Assembly: GCA_003215775.1 (NCBI GenBank)
Contig: QCJW01000006.1
Span: 1 to 64,000 of the forward strand
Direction of reading: 5' to 3'
DNA: 64,000 nt
Source of the DNA: Prochlorococcus sp. AG-409-G20
GTDB lineage: Bacteria; Cyanobacteriota; Cyanobacteriia; PCC-6307; Cyanobiaceae
Made by a program: the position numbers and the translations under genes
The notes under the pieces: generated by a model
What the model was told of the DNA's origin: nothing
Database searches by the model: none
What the model saw: only the letters and a program-made list of their open reading frames with translations
Shown here: positions 42,921 to 51,594 of the stretch, in pieces
Numbering within the stretch: position 1 is the stretch's first letter
Layout: each line of letters starts with the position of its first letter

Positions 42921-44027
42921 GTGACGACCCCAGCCCAAGAATCTCTGGCAAGTCTCACGTTGCGTCAGCTTCGTATAAAAGCAAGTGAATTAGGAGTACC
43001 TTTATATAGTCGTAAGAGTAAGGAGACCCTTGTTAAAGAGATTTGTTCATATCAAGATCGTAAGGACTTAAGACAGAATCCGCAGAAACAATTTTGGCAA
43101 TCATCTGAGAATGATGTAGAGCCTTCAAATGATTCTGAAAAGAAAAATCAAACTAGAGTAGTTTTTCTTCCAAGAGATCCTCAGTGGGCATATGTTTTTT
43201 GGGAAATTTCTGAAGTTGATAGAAAGCGAGCTTTATCGCAAAGAGCTAATCGTTTGTGCTTACGTTTGTTGGATGTAACTAACGCAGAGAATGATTCTCC
43301 TAACAAGGGAACTCTAAGAGAAATCACAGTTGATAGTCATAGTACAGAATGGTATTTACCTATTCCAATGAGTGATAGGGATTATCGTGTTGAGCTTGGA
43401 TATCGCACAGGATTAAAATGGATATCATTGTCCTTTTCTTCTTCAGCTCGTGTTCCCTCGATGCAGCCTAGTGAGCAGGTTTTAGATCAGTTTGTACCTT
43501 TTAGTCTTGATGCGAATCCTGTAAATATTGACTCATTTGATTCGTTTGTTTCTGAGTCCATTGAGAATGGAGAATTACATGAGCGTTTATATCAAACAGC
43601 AACAACACATTTCAGAAAAACAAGAGTAGGTTCTGAAGAATTTCATGAAAATGATTCAATTACTTCTGTTAATTCTTTGAATAATGATTCTGGTTCTGGT
43701 TTATGGGCTAGTGGATTAACTGACTCTGGAGTTGGAGGAGTGCCTCCCAGAGATCGTTCTTTTTGGCTTGCTGCTGATGCTGAATTGATTGTTTATGGTT
43801 CTACAGATCCTTACGCAACATTAACAATTGGAGACGAAGAAGTTCCTTTGTCTAATGATGGGACCTTTAGAATCCAAGTGCCTTTCCGTGATGGAGTTCA
43901 GGAATATCCGATCAAAGCATCAATTTCTAATGGAGAACAAACACGTAATATGACTATGAGATTTGAGCGTGTAACCCCTGAAGATAATACGAATCCTAAA
44001 GACCAGCAGCAACCTGAATGGTTTTAA
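42921..44027 (+). CDS. Rho-N/SAP-like plus DUF4912 protein
   Basis: A 368-aa protein. Residues 8-50 (LASLTLRQLRIKASELGVPLYSRKSKETLVKEI) form a Rho-N/SAP-like nucleic-acid-binding helix pair. From about 75 to 180 a DUF4912 domain follows (VVFLPRDPQWAYVFWEIS, YRVELGYR). After an acidic linker the C-terminus (about 275-350) is an Ig-like strand domain with ELIVYGSTDPYATLTIGDEEVPL. The start is GTG 42921. DUF4912 function is unknown. It is followed by a small membrane gene 20 bp downstream. Confidence 0.8.
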   Translation: MTTPAQESLASLTLRQLRIKASELGVPLYSRKSKETLVKEICSYQDRKDLRQNPQKQFWQSSENDVEPSNDSEKKNQTRVVFLPRDPQWAYVFWEISEVDRKRALSQRANRLCLRLLDVTNAENDSPNKGTLREITVDSHSTEWYLPIPMSDRDYRVELGYRTGLKWISLSFSSSARVPSMQPSEQVLDQFVPFSLDANPVNIDSFDSFVSESIENGELHERLYQTATTHFRKTRVGSEEFHENDSITSVNSLNNDSGSGLWASGLTDSGVGGVPPRDRSFWLAADAELIVYGSTDPYATLTIGDEEVPLSNDGTFRIQVPFRDGVQEYPIKASISNGEQTRNMTMRFERVTPEDNTNPKDQQQPEWF

Positions 44028-44047
44028 TTTGCTTTTAGGAGTTGAGG

Positions 44048-44218
44048 ATGTTTCGTTGGTTTGTTGCTGCAACTCCTTTGATGGGTGCAATCCTCTTTCC
44101 CTTAGTTGTTCCTATTGCAATTGTTCGTTTTGGTATTGAGGCTGGTGTAATTGTTGCTTTAACTTTAAGCACACTATGGTTTATTTCTATGCTTCTTACT
44201 TCTGAAATGCCCCATTAG
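44048..44218 (+). CDS. Small two-span membrane protein (56 aa)
   Basis: ATG 44048 is preceded by AGGAG at good distance, and TAG lies at 44216-44218. The peptide has two hydrophobic helices (PLMGAILFPLVVPIAIVRFG and AGVIVALTLSTLWFISMLL). It follows the DUF4912 gene by 20 bp and is probably co-transcribed. No family recognised. It is shorter than simple ORF cut-offs but well supported by its ribosome site. Confidence 0.7.
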   Translation: MFRWFVAATPLMGAILFPLVVPIAIVRFGIEAGVIVALTLSTLWFISMLLTSEMPH

Positions 44219-44280
44219 AACTTTTATTATCTAAACTCTTTAAGACTTTCTCACCTTTATAAATTCTTGCATTTTTGCTA

Positions 44281-45942
44281 ATGTCAAACTCTTTTTCCAA
44301 AGATAATCTTGAAAAGATATTTGTAAATATTCCTACACCATTTACTGATCAAAAACCTGGAACATCTGGTTTACGAAAAAGTACTCAGCAATTTCAGACT
44401 CCTCATTATCTTGAAAGTTTTATAGAAGCAATTTTTCAGACTTTGCCAGGTGTTCACAATGGGACTCTAGTACTTGGTGGAGATGGTCGTTATGGGAATA
44501 GAAAAGCTATTGATGTAATTTTGCGAATGGCCGCAGCCCATGGCTTCTCGAAAGTTATTACGACAGTTGACGGCATCCTATCTACGCCAGCTGCATCACA
44601 TTTAATTCGTATTCATGATGCAGTTGGGGGAATTATTTTATCTGCAAGTCATAATTCAGGCGGTTTAGAGGGGGATTTTGGTGTCAAATTAAATTCTTCT
44701 AATGGAGGCCCAGCACCCGAATCTTTGACAGATGAAATTTATTCTAAGACATTAGATCTTTCTAAATATAGGATCTTAAAAGCTCAAAATATCAACATTA
44801 ATCAACCTGGTTCTTTTAATATTTCTCAAATGCTTGTAAATGTAATAGATGGTGTAGAAGATTATATTGAATTAATGCATGATATTTTTGACTTAGATAA
44901 AATTAGCCTCTTACTAAAGCAAGACTTTCCTATAGCATTTGATGCTCTTAATGCAGTCACAGGTCCATACGCTAAGCGTTTGTTTGAAGACTTGCTAGGG
45001 GCTCCCTTAGGAACAGTTCGGAATGGAATACCTTTAGAGGATTTTGGGGGATGTCATCCTGATCCAAATTTAACTTATGCGTCTCAATTAGCTGAATTGC
45101 TTTTGAAGGGAAGCTCTTATTGTTTTGGAGCAGCGTGTGATGGTGATGGTGATCGTAATATGATTTTAGGTAAGGGTTGTTTTGTTAATCCTAGCGATAG
45201 TCTTGCTATTTTAACGGCAAATTCACATTTAGTACCAGCCTACAAATCAGGTTTAGCAGGAGTAGCTCGCTCAATGCCAACGAGTTCTGCAGTTGATCTT
45301 GTTGCTAAGGGTTTAGGAATAAGTTGTTATGAAACTCCTACTGGATGGAAGTTTTTTGGCAATCTTTTGGATTCATCTCAGATAACAATTTGTGGAGAAG
45401 AAAGTTTTGGTACCGGTAGTCACCATGTCAGAGAGAAAGACGGCCTATGGGCAGTATTATTTTGGCTTCAAATACTTTCTGAAAAGAGATGTAGTGTCGC
45501 TGATCTTCTTTCTGAGCATTGGAATAAGTATGGTAGAAATTATTACTCAAGACATGATTATGAATCCATTGATAGTGAAATTGCCCATAATATATACACT
45601 AGAGTTGAATCTATGCTGCCCTCATTAATTAATAAGTCTCTCTGTAAATCTTTCATTACTGTAGCTGATAATTTTAGTTATACTGATCCAGTAGATAATT
45701 CGGTTACGCCAGGCCAAGGACTTAGGATTTTATTGAGTGACGGAAGTCGTATTATTTTAAGATTATCTGGTACAGGAACAAAAGGTGCTACTTTGAGAGT
45801 TTATTTAGAGCGATATGTTTCTAATACTGGTAATTTGCACCAAGACCCACAAGTTGCTCTCAAGGACTTAATTCAATCTATTGATTCTTTAGCAGAGATA
45901 TCTCAGCGTACTGGCATGAATGCTCCAACTGTAATTACATAA
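44281..45942 (+). CDS. pgm: Phosphoglucomutase (alpha-D-glucose phosphate-specific)
   Basis: A 553-aa enzyme interconverting glucose-1- and glucose-6-phosphate for glycogen and envelope sugars. The catalytic serine loop is IILSASHNSGGLEGDFGVK (near 120; Ser in ASHN, with SGG in place of the usual PGG). The metal loop is ACDGDGDRNMIL (near 285), followed by ICGEESFGTGSHHVREKDG and the phosphate-binding RLSGTGTKGATLR at the end. I start at ATG 44281; a TTG two codons upstream is possible. Confidence 0.95.
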   Translation: MSNSFSKDNLEKIFVNIPTPFTDQKPGTSGLRKSTQQFQTPHYLESFIEAIFQTLPGVHNGTLVLGGDGRYGNRKAIDVILRMAAAHGFSKVITTVDGILSTPAASHLIRIHDAVGGIILSASHNSGGLEGDFGVKLNSSNGGPAPESLTDEIYSKTLDLSKYRILKAQNININQPGSFNISQMLVNVIDGVEDYIELMHDIFDLDKISLLLKQDFPIAFDALNAVTGPYAKRLFEDLLGAPLGTVRNGIPLEDFGGCHPDPNLTYASQLAELLLKGSSYCFGAACDGDGDRNMILGKGCFVNPSDSLAILTANSHLVPAYKSGLAGVARSMPTSSAVDLVAKGLGISCYETPTGWKFFGNLLDSSQITICGEESFGTGSHHVREKDGLWAVLFWLQILSEKRCSVADLLSEHWNKYGRNYYSRHDYESIDSEIAHNIYTRVESMLPSLINKSLCKSFITVADNFSYTDPVDNSVTPGQGLRILLSDGSRIILRLSGTGTKGATLRVYLERYVSNTGNLHQDPQVALKDLIQSIDSLAEISQRTGMNAPTVIT

Positions 45943-45960
45943 GTACCAATAGTATTTACC

Positions 45961-48159
45961 TTGGCTCAAGATCTTTTTGGATTGAATGAAGATAATATTC
46001 TTCAGAAAAATGCACCACTAGCAGAACGTTTGCGTCCAAGAAATTTTGATGAGTTTGTTGGACAGGGAGCGATTCTCGCTGAGGGGCGATTATTGCGTCG
46101 TGCAATAGCAGCCGACCGTATCGGCAATCTTTTACTCCATGGCCCTCCTGGAGTAGGCAAGACAACATTGGCTCGTATTATTGCTGCTCATACTCGTTCA
46201 CATTTTAGTGTTCTAAATGCTGTTCTGGCTGGTGTTAAAGAGCTACGCAAAGAGATAGATGATGCAAGGCAGCGTTTGGGATTGCATGGGTTGAGAACTA
46301 TTTTATTTATAGATGAAGTTCATCGATTTAATACACTGCAGCAGGATGCACTTTTGCCTTGGGTTGAGAATGGAACTCTGATATTTATTGGAGCTACAAC
46401 TGAGAATCCATATTTTGAAGTTAATAAAGCTCTTGTGAGCCGATCTAGACTTTTTCGGCTTCAATTGCTTGAACCAAATGAAATGAGGCTTCTTCTAGAT
46501 CGAGCTTTGCAAGATCATCACAGAGGCTATGGTTTAAAGAATATTAATTTATCAGAAGACGCAGCCAGGCATCTTGTTGATGTATCAAATGGAGATGCAA
46601 GAGTTTTATTAAATTCTCTTGAACTAGCGGTTGAAAGTACAAAAGAAGATGATCAAGGTTCTATTAATATAGATCTATCTGTAGCTGAAGAATCTATTCA
46701 AGAGAGAGCCATTCTATATGACAAGCAAGGAGATGCACATTTTGACACAATTAGTGCTTTTATTAAATCATTACGTGGCTCAGACCCTGATGCTGCCTTA
46801 TTTTGGTTGGCTAGGATGATTGAAGCAGGAGAAAATCCTAGGTATATTTTCAGGAGGATGTTGATTGCAGCGGCAGAGGATGTGGGGCTTGCAGATCCAC
46901 TAGCTATAGTGATTGTAGAGTCCTGTGCATCTGCTTTTGATAGAATTGGTTTACCTGAAGGCCTTTATTTACTTTCAGAGGCTGCAATATATTTAGCTGC
47001 GACTGATAAGAGTAATAGCGTTCTTGGATTTCTTGATGCTCAAAATACTATTCGAAGAATACAAAAACAAGAGGTTCCATTACATCTTCGAGATCCTCAT
47101 AGAGATGGAAAATTTTCTGGTGATGGTAAGGATTATAAATACCCACATGCTTTTCCTCAGCATTGGGTTGCGCAACAGTATTTGCCTAAACAATTGGAGG
47201 GAGAAATTTTTTGGCAACCATCTTCACATGGTTGGGAGGGTAGTAGAAGGGCGATGCTTTTAGAGAGAAGAGCTGCTCAGATTTCTATCGCTATTGAGTC
47301 AGAAGAAGAAGATTGTTTAATGTCTACTGCTTCTTTGGACTTATCAATTGAGAGATGGCTAAGCAGACATCTTAGTAATGAGGGAGAAAGATTTCAAAAA
47401 CTTTTGGAAAGATTATGGTCTGAAGTTCGTTGGAAACGTAATGATCGAGTTTTAGTGGTAGGAGGACGTTCATTGTTTTGGGCGTTATTACCATTGCGAT
47501 CTGTTCCTGACGGGGGAGTGACTATCCTCGCTAGTTCTCAAAAGGATCAAGCTGAATTAATTTCACATGTTGAGGCATTAGATTCTGTTGTTCGACCTAC
47601 AATTATTGGAGAAAGTTATCAAGCTATAAATCAATTACCACCTTCTTTCAATTTCGAATGGGTTGGTGGTCGTTTGCATAATAAGGATTTACTAGAATGT
47701 GACTTGGTTAATCTCTGGACTATTATTACTGAAAGGACAATTGAGAATAGTGGCTTAAGATTATTGATTACGTATCCACACTATGGACCAGCTTATTCAC
47801 TTAATCAGTTAATTTTGAACTCTCAGAATAAGAGCTTTAATGTTACATTCCTAGAAAATCTTATTGAGAGGGAGAATAGTTGGTTGAATTCAAGAAGACG
47901 AGAAAATGATCTATTTGATTTGCTTGTTAGTTTAGGATGGGCAGTCGAACTCCAAACATGGGAGGAGGATCTGACTTTGCTAGTTGATAAAAGCCTAATT
48001 AATAGATGGATGGCTACTGGAGCATTATATAAAAATTTTCTAGATAAGCAATGTAATAAAAAAATGGCAACTGATTTTCACAAACTATTAGAATCCTTTC
48101 TTGGGGAGAGACTATCTCAGAAACTCATTCATTTTTGTCTAGTGGGGAAAAGGAAGTAA
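45961..48159 (+). CDS. rarA: RarA/MgsA AAA ATPase with a C-terminal extension
   Basis: A 732-aa protein. Residues 1-430 are a RarA (MgsA) replication-fork ATPase: LAERLRPRNFDEFVGQ, Walker A HGPPGVGKTTLAR, Walker B TILFIDEVHRFN, and the C-terminal helical tetramerisation part (SNSVLGFLDAQ, VPLHLRDPH, YKYPHAFP). Residues from about 440 form a second domain (RFQKLLERLWSEVRWKRNDRVLVVGG...), which looks like a degenerate Rossmann methyltransferase. This fusion is typical of cyanobacteria. The start is TTG 45961. It acts at stalled forks. Confidence 0.9.
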   Translation: MAQDLFGLNEDNILQKNAPLAERLRPRNFDEFVGQGAILAEGRLLRRAIAADRIGNLLLHGPPGVGKTTLARIIAAHTRSHFSVLNAVLAGVKELRKEIDDARQRLGLHGLRTILFIDEVHRFNTLQQDALLPWVENGTLIFIGATTENPYFEVNKALVSRSRLFRLQLLEPNEMRLLLDRALQDHHRGYGLKNINLSEDAARHLVDVSNGDARVLLNSLELAVESTKEDDQGSINIDLSVAEESIQERAILYDKQGDAHFDTISAFIKSLRGSDPDAALFWLARMIEAGENPRYIFRRMLIAAAEDVGLADPLAIVIVESCASAFDRIGLPEGLYLLSEAAIYLAATDKSNSVLGFLDAQNTIRRIQKQEVPLHLRDPHRDGKFSGDGKDYKYPHAFPQHWVAQQYLPKQLEGEIFWQPSSHGWEGSRRAMLLERRAAQISIAIESEEEDCLMSTASLDLSIERWLSRHLSNEGERFQKLLERLWSEVRWKRNDRVLVVGGRSLFWALLPLRSVPDGGVTILASSQKDQAELISHVEALDSVVRPTIIGESYQAINQLPPSFNFEWVGGRLHNKDLLECDLVNLWTIITERTIENSGLRLLITYPHYGPAYSLNQLILNSQNKSFNVTFLENLIERENSWLNSRRRENDLFDLLVSLGWAVELQTWEEDLTLLVDKSLINRWMATGALYKNFLDKQCNKKMATDFHKLLESFLGERLSQKLIHFCLVGKRK

Positions 48160-48243
48160 ACTATTTGTATTCGTTGTTTTTTAATATAGTACCGAGAATA
48201 TACTCATGAAAACATTTTCATTCATTGCATATAGGTTTTTATG

Positions 48244-48930
48244 TTAGAGATCAGTGCAAAGAATTGGATTAGTATTGTTTTTTAAAGAATTAGATGCTAT
48301 AGCTATATACCATTGTTGGTATTCAATTTGATGTATTTTTACATTCAATTTTAATTTTCTATGTGTCGCTGATTGTTTAAATTGATTATAATCCCATTCT
48401 AAAATATCTCTTGCTAAAGAACCCCTTTGCCATTTAATAGCAGATTCTTTGGTTACCCATTTTTTAAGTACATCCATCTTAAATAATTCATCATTTGTAT
48501 GTTTTATTGTTTTTTTTTCTTCGTTAGATAAGTAACGATTGTATATCTTCTCTGCTGATAAAGATCTTTGCTTTGGTTCAATATCAACACCTATTTTTTT
48601 ATCTGACCAGCCAATTAATAGAGCATCCTTGCAATGGCTTAAACTTATAAAGCCCCATCCATTTGCTAATTGAGGAGCTGATCCAGGTGGAGCATACAAA
48701 GGAATTTCTAAAGGAGGTATCGACCAGAGGTGAGACAATGCATGTCGCACAGAACTTCTAGAATATATAAATTGCTTTGATCTTCTTGTAGGTAATTGGT
48801 TTGCCCATGATTGTTCTTCTCGATTAATTTCTTTTAAACCTCTAGTTAGTGAAAATAGCCACAAGTTGGTTACGCTTGAAGACCTTAAGACATTTGAAAG
48901 TAATGGCTTTGCAAATTGGTGATTTTGCAC
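48244..48930 (-). CDS. 4'-phosphopantetheinyl transferase (Sfp/HetI type)
   Basis: A 228-aa transferase that loads phosphopantetheine onto acyl carrier proteins. Key motifs are KQFIYSRSSVRHALS, ISLSHCKDALLIGWSDKKIGVDIEP (Mg2+-binding Asp/Glu) and LKKWVTKESAIKWQRGS. It is the Sfp-like branch, serving fatty-acid ACP in picocyanobacteria that lack AcpS. Its start overlaps the divergent bcp start by 28 bp if ATG 48930 is used, so a shorter start is possible. Confidence 0.85.
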   Translation of the reverse strand: MQNHQFAKPLLSNVLRSSSVTNLWLFSLTRGLKEINREEQSWANQLPTRRSKQFIYSRSSVRHALSHLWSIPPLEIPLYAPPGSAPQLANGWGFISLSHCKDALLIGWSDKKIGVDIEPKQRSLSAEKIYNRYLSNEEKKTIKHTNDELFKMDVLKKWVTKESAIKWQRGSLARDILEWDYNQFKQSATHRKLKLNVKIHQIEYQQWYIAIASNSLKNNTNPILCTDL

Positions 48931-49370
48931 CTGATTTTACACTCGAAGATCAGAATCAGGAGTTGGTAACGCTCTCATCATTTAAGGGAAGGAAGGTGGT
49001 TATTTATTTTTACCCTAAGGATGACACCCCTGGATGCACTAAGGAAGCTTGCAATTTTAGAGATCGTTGGCAACAATTTGAAGATAATGGGATCAAAGTT
49101 CTTGGTATTAGCAAGGATGCTTCTAAGTCTCATATTAAATTTATACAAAAGCATAGTTTACCTTTCACATTGCTGTCTGACCCAGAGCCTTGTGCTGTCG
49201 CAAGTTCTTATGAAAGCTATGGTTTGAAAAAGTTTATGGGAAGAGAGTATATGGGGATGATGAGGCATACTTTTGTAATAGATAAGGAAGGTAAAATAGA
49301 ATATATTTACCTTAAGGTTAAGGCTGCATCTATGGCCGATCAAATTCTGAAGGATCTTGCAATTGGCTAG
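48903..49370 (+). CDS. bcp: Thiol peroxidase, peroxiredoxin Q/Bcp
   Basis: From ATG 48903 a 155-aa peroxiredoxin: MALQIGDFAPDFTLEDQ, the active-site segment YFYPKDDTPGCTKEAC (peroxidatic Cys and a resolving Cys five residues on), and RHTFVIDKEGKIEYIYLKVKA. It reduces H2O2 and organic peroxides with thioredoxin. The frame is open to 48849, but the extra residues are not conserved. Its 3' end overlaps convergent coaX by 41 bp. Confidence 0.94.
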   Translation: MALQIGDFAPDFTLEDQNQELVTLSSFKGRKVVIYFYPKDDTPGCTKEACNFRDRWQQFEDNGIKVLGISKDASKSHIKFIQKHSLPFTLLSDPEPCAVASSYESYGLKKFMGREYMGMMRHTFVIDKEGKIEYIYLKVKAASMADQILKDLAIG

Positions 49371-50085
49371 TTTCAAGATGATCTATTATATTAATCATCC
49401 CCTCCATCATTAAATTTGGTTGGAGATTAACTTTAAATCTTCGGTATTTTAATTCATGAGATAATACTTCTGCATCTCCTCCACAAAGCCATAATGTGTA
49501 TTGACTAGCTTTTTGTGCTTCTATGATTGTGCCAGTTAATGATTCAAGAATTCCTCGTTGCATGGCATCTTGAGTTGAGAATGGAAATTTTTCTTTGATT
49601 AAACTTACGGGACCTGGATCGATGAGATTTTCTGTCCATTGTGACATCGCTTTTTGTTGTAGTCTCCAACCAGCCATAAGTTGCCCACCCGCAAATTGAC
49701 CATTTGCTTTAATCTTTGTAAGGCTAAGAACTGTTCCTGCATCAGCTATTAATAGTCCTTTTGATGTTTTACCTAAATCCCTCTCTTGTTTAAATGCGGC
49801 CCAAGCACCTAATGCCCTATCAATTCCAATCCATGGAGGTAAGTTTAACAATGGTATATCTAAAAGATTGATTTTTCTTGCTGCTTTGATTTGGTTGATC
49901 TCTGGAACTTTTCCAACAGATGTCCATGCTATGAGTTTAATTGCTTTAGATTGAAGTGTTTGTGGATCCGGAAAAGTATTTAAGAAATGCCAAGAATTTG
50001 ACTTGCGAAAAGCCCAATGCCAACGAGTATTCCCAATCACAAGACAGCAACTTGTAGGGTTCAAATTAGATACCATCTCCATCAA
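49330..50085 (-). CDS. coaX: Type III pantothenate kinase
   Basis: A 251-aa kinase, first step of CoA synthesis. The P-loop is VIGNTRWHWAF (in place of D-GNT), then PPWIGIDRALGAWAA, LIADAGTVLSLTKI and GGQLMAGWRLQ. The first motif lacks the usual Asp before GNT (here VIGNT), a variation worth noting, but the other three blocks are intact. It overlaps cysH by 20 bp upstream and bcp convergently. Confidence 0.88.
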   Translation of the reverse strand: MMEMVSNLNPTSCCLVIGNTRWHWAFRKSNSWHFLNTFPDPQTLQSKAIKLIAWTSVGKVPEINQIKAARKINLLDIPLLNLPPWIGIDRALGAWAAFKQERDLGKTSKGLLIADAGTVLSLTKIKANGQFAGGQLMAGWRLQQKAMSQWTENLIDPGPVSLIKEKFPFSTQDAMQRGILESLTGTIIEAQKASQYTLWLCGGDAEVLSHELKYRRFKVNLQPNLMMEGMINIIDHLETSQLQDPSEFDRP

Positions 50086-50848
50086 GTCCAGGTCCTGGCA
50101 TATGGATTCCGCATTCTTGCTTTAGACCACTAAATCTTGTATCTCTTCCTTTTGTTTCGCCAATATCAGGTCCACTGGAGTGCCAATCACCCACAGTTGA
50201 ATACCCTTTCTCAAAAAGTGGATGCTGTGGCAGCTTATTTTCTTCCATATAGTAAAAGACATCTTTTTGATTCCAATTTAATAAAGGCCTCAATGAAAGC
50301 TTGCCTCTAATAGCATCAATTACATGCATTGATTTTCTGTGATCAGTTTGATTTCCACGCACTCCACTAGCCCAGCAATGAGCATTAAGATCTTCCAGCG
50401 CTTGGTCTAGAGGCATCACTTTTCTAATTAAATGATATTTTTCGAGATCCTTAGAGGATTTTGTTTCCCATAATCGACCATGAATTGCTTCCATTCTTGC
50501 AGGGGAAACTGGGCTTTGAACGATTTTTAAGTTGAGGTTGAGAAGTTCAGATATAGTTTCTGCATAGGAGTATGTTTCTGAGGGTAGATAGCCCGTATCT
50601 ACCCAAATTACTGGAATATTACCATTACTTCCTATAACTTTGATCATATGAAGTAACACACAGGATTGAATCCCAAAACTTGTTGTTGCAACAAAATTGC
50701 TTCCAAATTGCTCATAGGCCCATTCGAGCCTTTGTTCTGCATTTAATTGATTTAAATGCAATCGACTTGTTTGTAGTTCATTTTCGAGCATTAGATATTG
50801 TTCAGATGGTTTTGCTTTTTCATTGTTGATGTGGGATACGTTTGTCAT
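50066..50848 (-). CDS. cysH: Phosphoadenylylsulfate reductase
   Basis: A 260-aa reductase of assimilatory sulfate reduction. ATTSFGIQSCVLLHMI is the PP-loop region, followed by IPVIWVDTGYLPSETY, CWASGVRGNQTDHR, LSLRPLLNWNQKDVFYY and the catalytic ECGIH near the end. There is no second Cys pair of the Fe-S APS type (CC...CxxC), so PAPS with thioredoxin is the likely substrate. It is coupled to coaX by a 20-bp overlap. The upstream neighbour is the decayed NADH dehydrogenase. Confidence 0.93.
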   Translation of the reverse strand: MTNVSHINNEKAKPSEQYLMLENELQTSRLHLNQLNAEQRLEWAYEQFGSNFVATTSFGIQSCVLLHMIKVIGSNGNIPVIWVDTGYLPSETYSYAETISELLNLNLKIVQSPVSPARMEAIHGRLWETKSSKDLEKYHLIRKVMPLDQALEDLNAHCWASGVRGNQTDHRKSMHVIDAIRGKLSLRPLLNWNQKDVFYYMEENKLPQHPLFEKGYSTVGDWHSSGPDIGETKGRDTRFSGLKQECGIHMPGPGLDGDGI

Positions 50849-50975
50849 TGCTCTCTTTTTAAGGGTTAACCTTTCATAAAATTTGCTTAGGGTTTTTCAA
50901 TCATCTCAGGCTTAGGGCCCATGGCTCCCGTTTCTTTATACCTTTGTTAGATCTATAGGCTCCGAAACTGTTGAG

Positions 50976-51479
50976 ATGGAACACGTTGTGGATAAACAAA
51001 AGTTCAATATTTCTTTGTCTTATACAGTAGTGAGCTGGATGACTGGTAGAAAGTCAGTAATTCCTAAATTCTTTCCTGAAACATCTCTTCGTAAAGAAAA
51101 ATTGGAGGTAGATGAATATTTTCAAGTTCAAGGTGAAAGAGATATTTTTGCTTTGGGCGATATTGCATGCAATATGGATGATCAATTAAAACCTTCAGCT
51201 CAAGTTGCTATGCCACAAGGGAAAGCAGCTGTAGGAATTCTTATGGCACTGAGATCAGGTCATAGTCCTAAGCCTTTCAAATATATAGATTTAGGAGAAA
51301 TGATTGGTTTGTGAATAGGTAGCGCCTCCATAACAGCCTTGGGCTTAACAATGCCAGGTCCTTTAGCTTATAAAATCAGGCGAATGATTTATGGCAACAG
51401 GTTGCCTGATCTGTTTCTGAGTTTAAAAGCTGCAGGAGGGATGATACTTGGCAACTCATTATCAAAAAAAGTTCAGTAA
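50976..51479 (+). pseudogene. Decayed type-II NADH dehydrogenase (NdbB-like)
   Basis: Only the C-terminal part of a roughly 400-aa flavoprotein remains. YFQVQGERDIFALGDIACN is the FAD-binding 'FALGD' end, then AQVAMPQGKAA and YIDLGEMIGL. An in-frame TGA (51312-51314) replaces the Gly codon in 'GLGIGSAS', and the same frame continues with the true family tail (LTMPGPLAYKIRRMIYGNRLPDL...) to TAA 51477-51479. The N-terminal NAD and FAD domains are absent upstream. Both truncation and nonsense codon point to a pseudogene. Neighbours cysH and the SLC13 gene are intact. Confidence 0.85.
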
Positions 51480-51594
51480 AGCCTAGGAGTTTTATTGCAT
51501 TAATTGTTTTATATGTCAGATGCATATCAAATTAAAATCGCCATGTAGTACTTAAGGGTGCAGAATCAGGAATATTCCATAAGGCGAAGAAAGT

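Noticed and set aside
50849-50975. Attempt to extend the NADH dehydrogenase pseudogene upstream
   Set aside because: No recognisable NAD- or FAD-binding motif remains before 50976; only a few codons (GSETVE) continue in frame.
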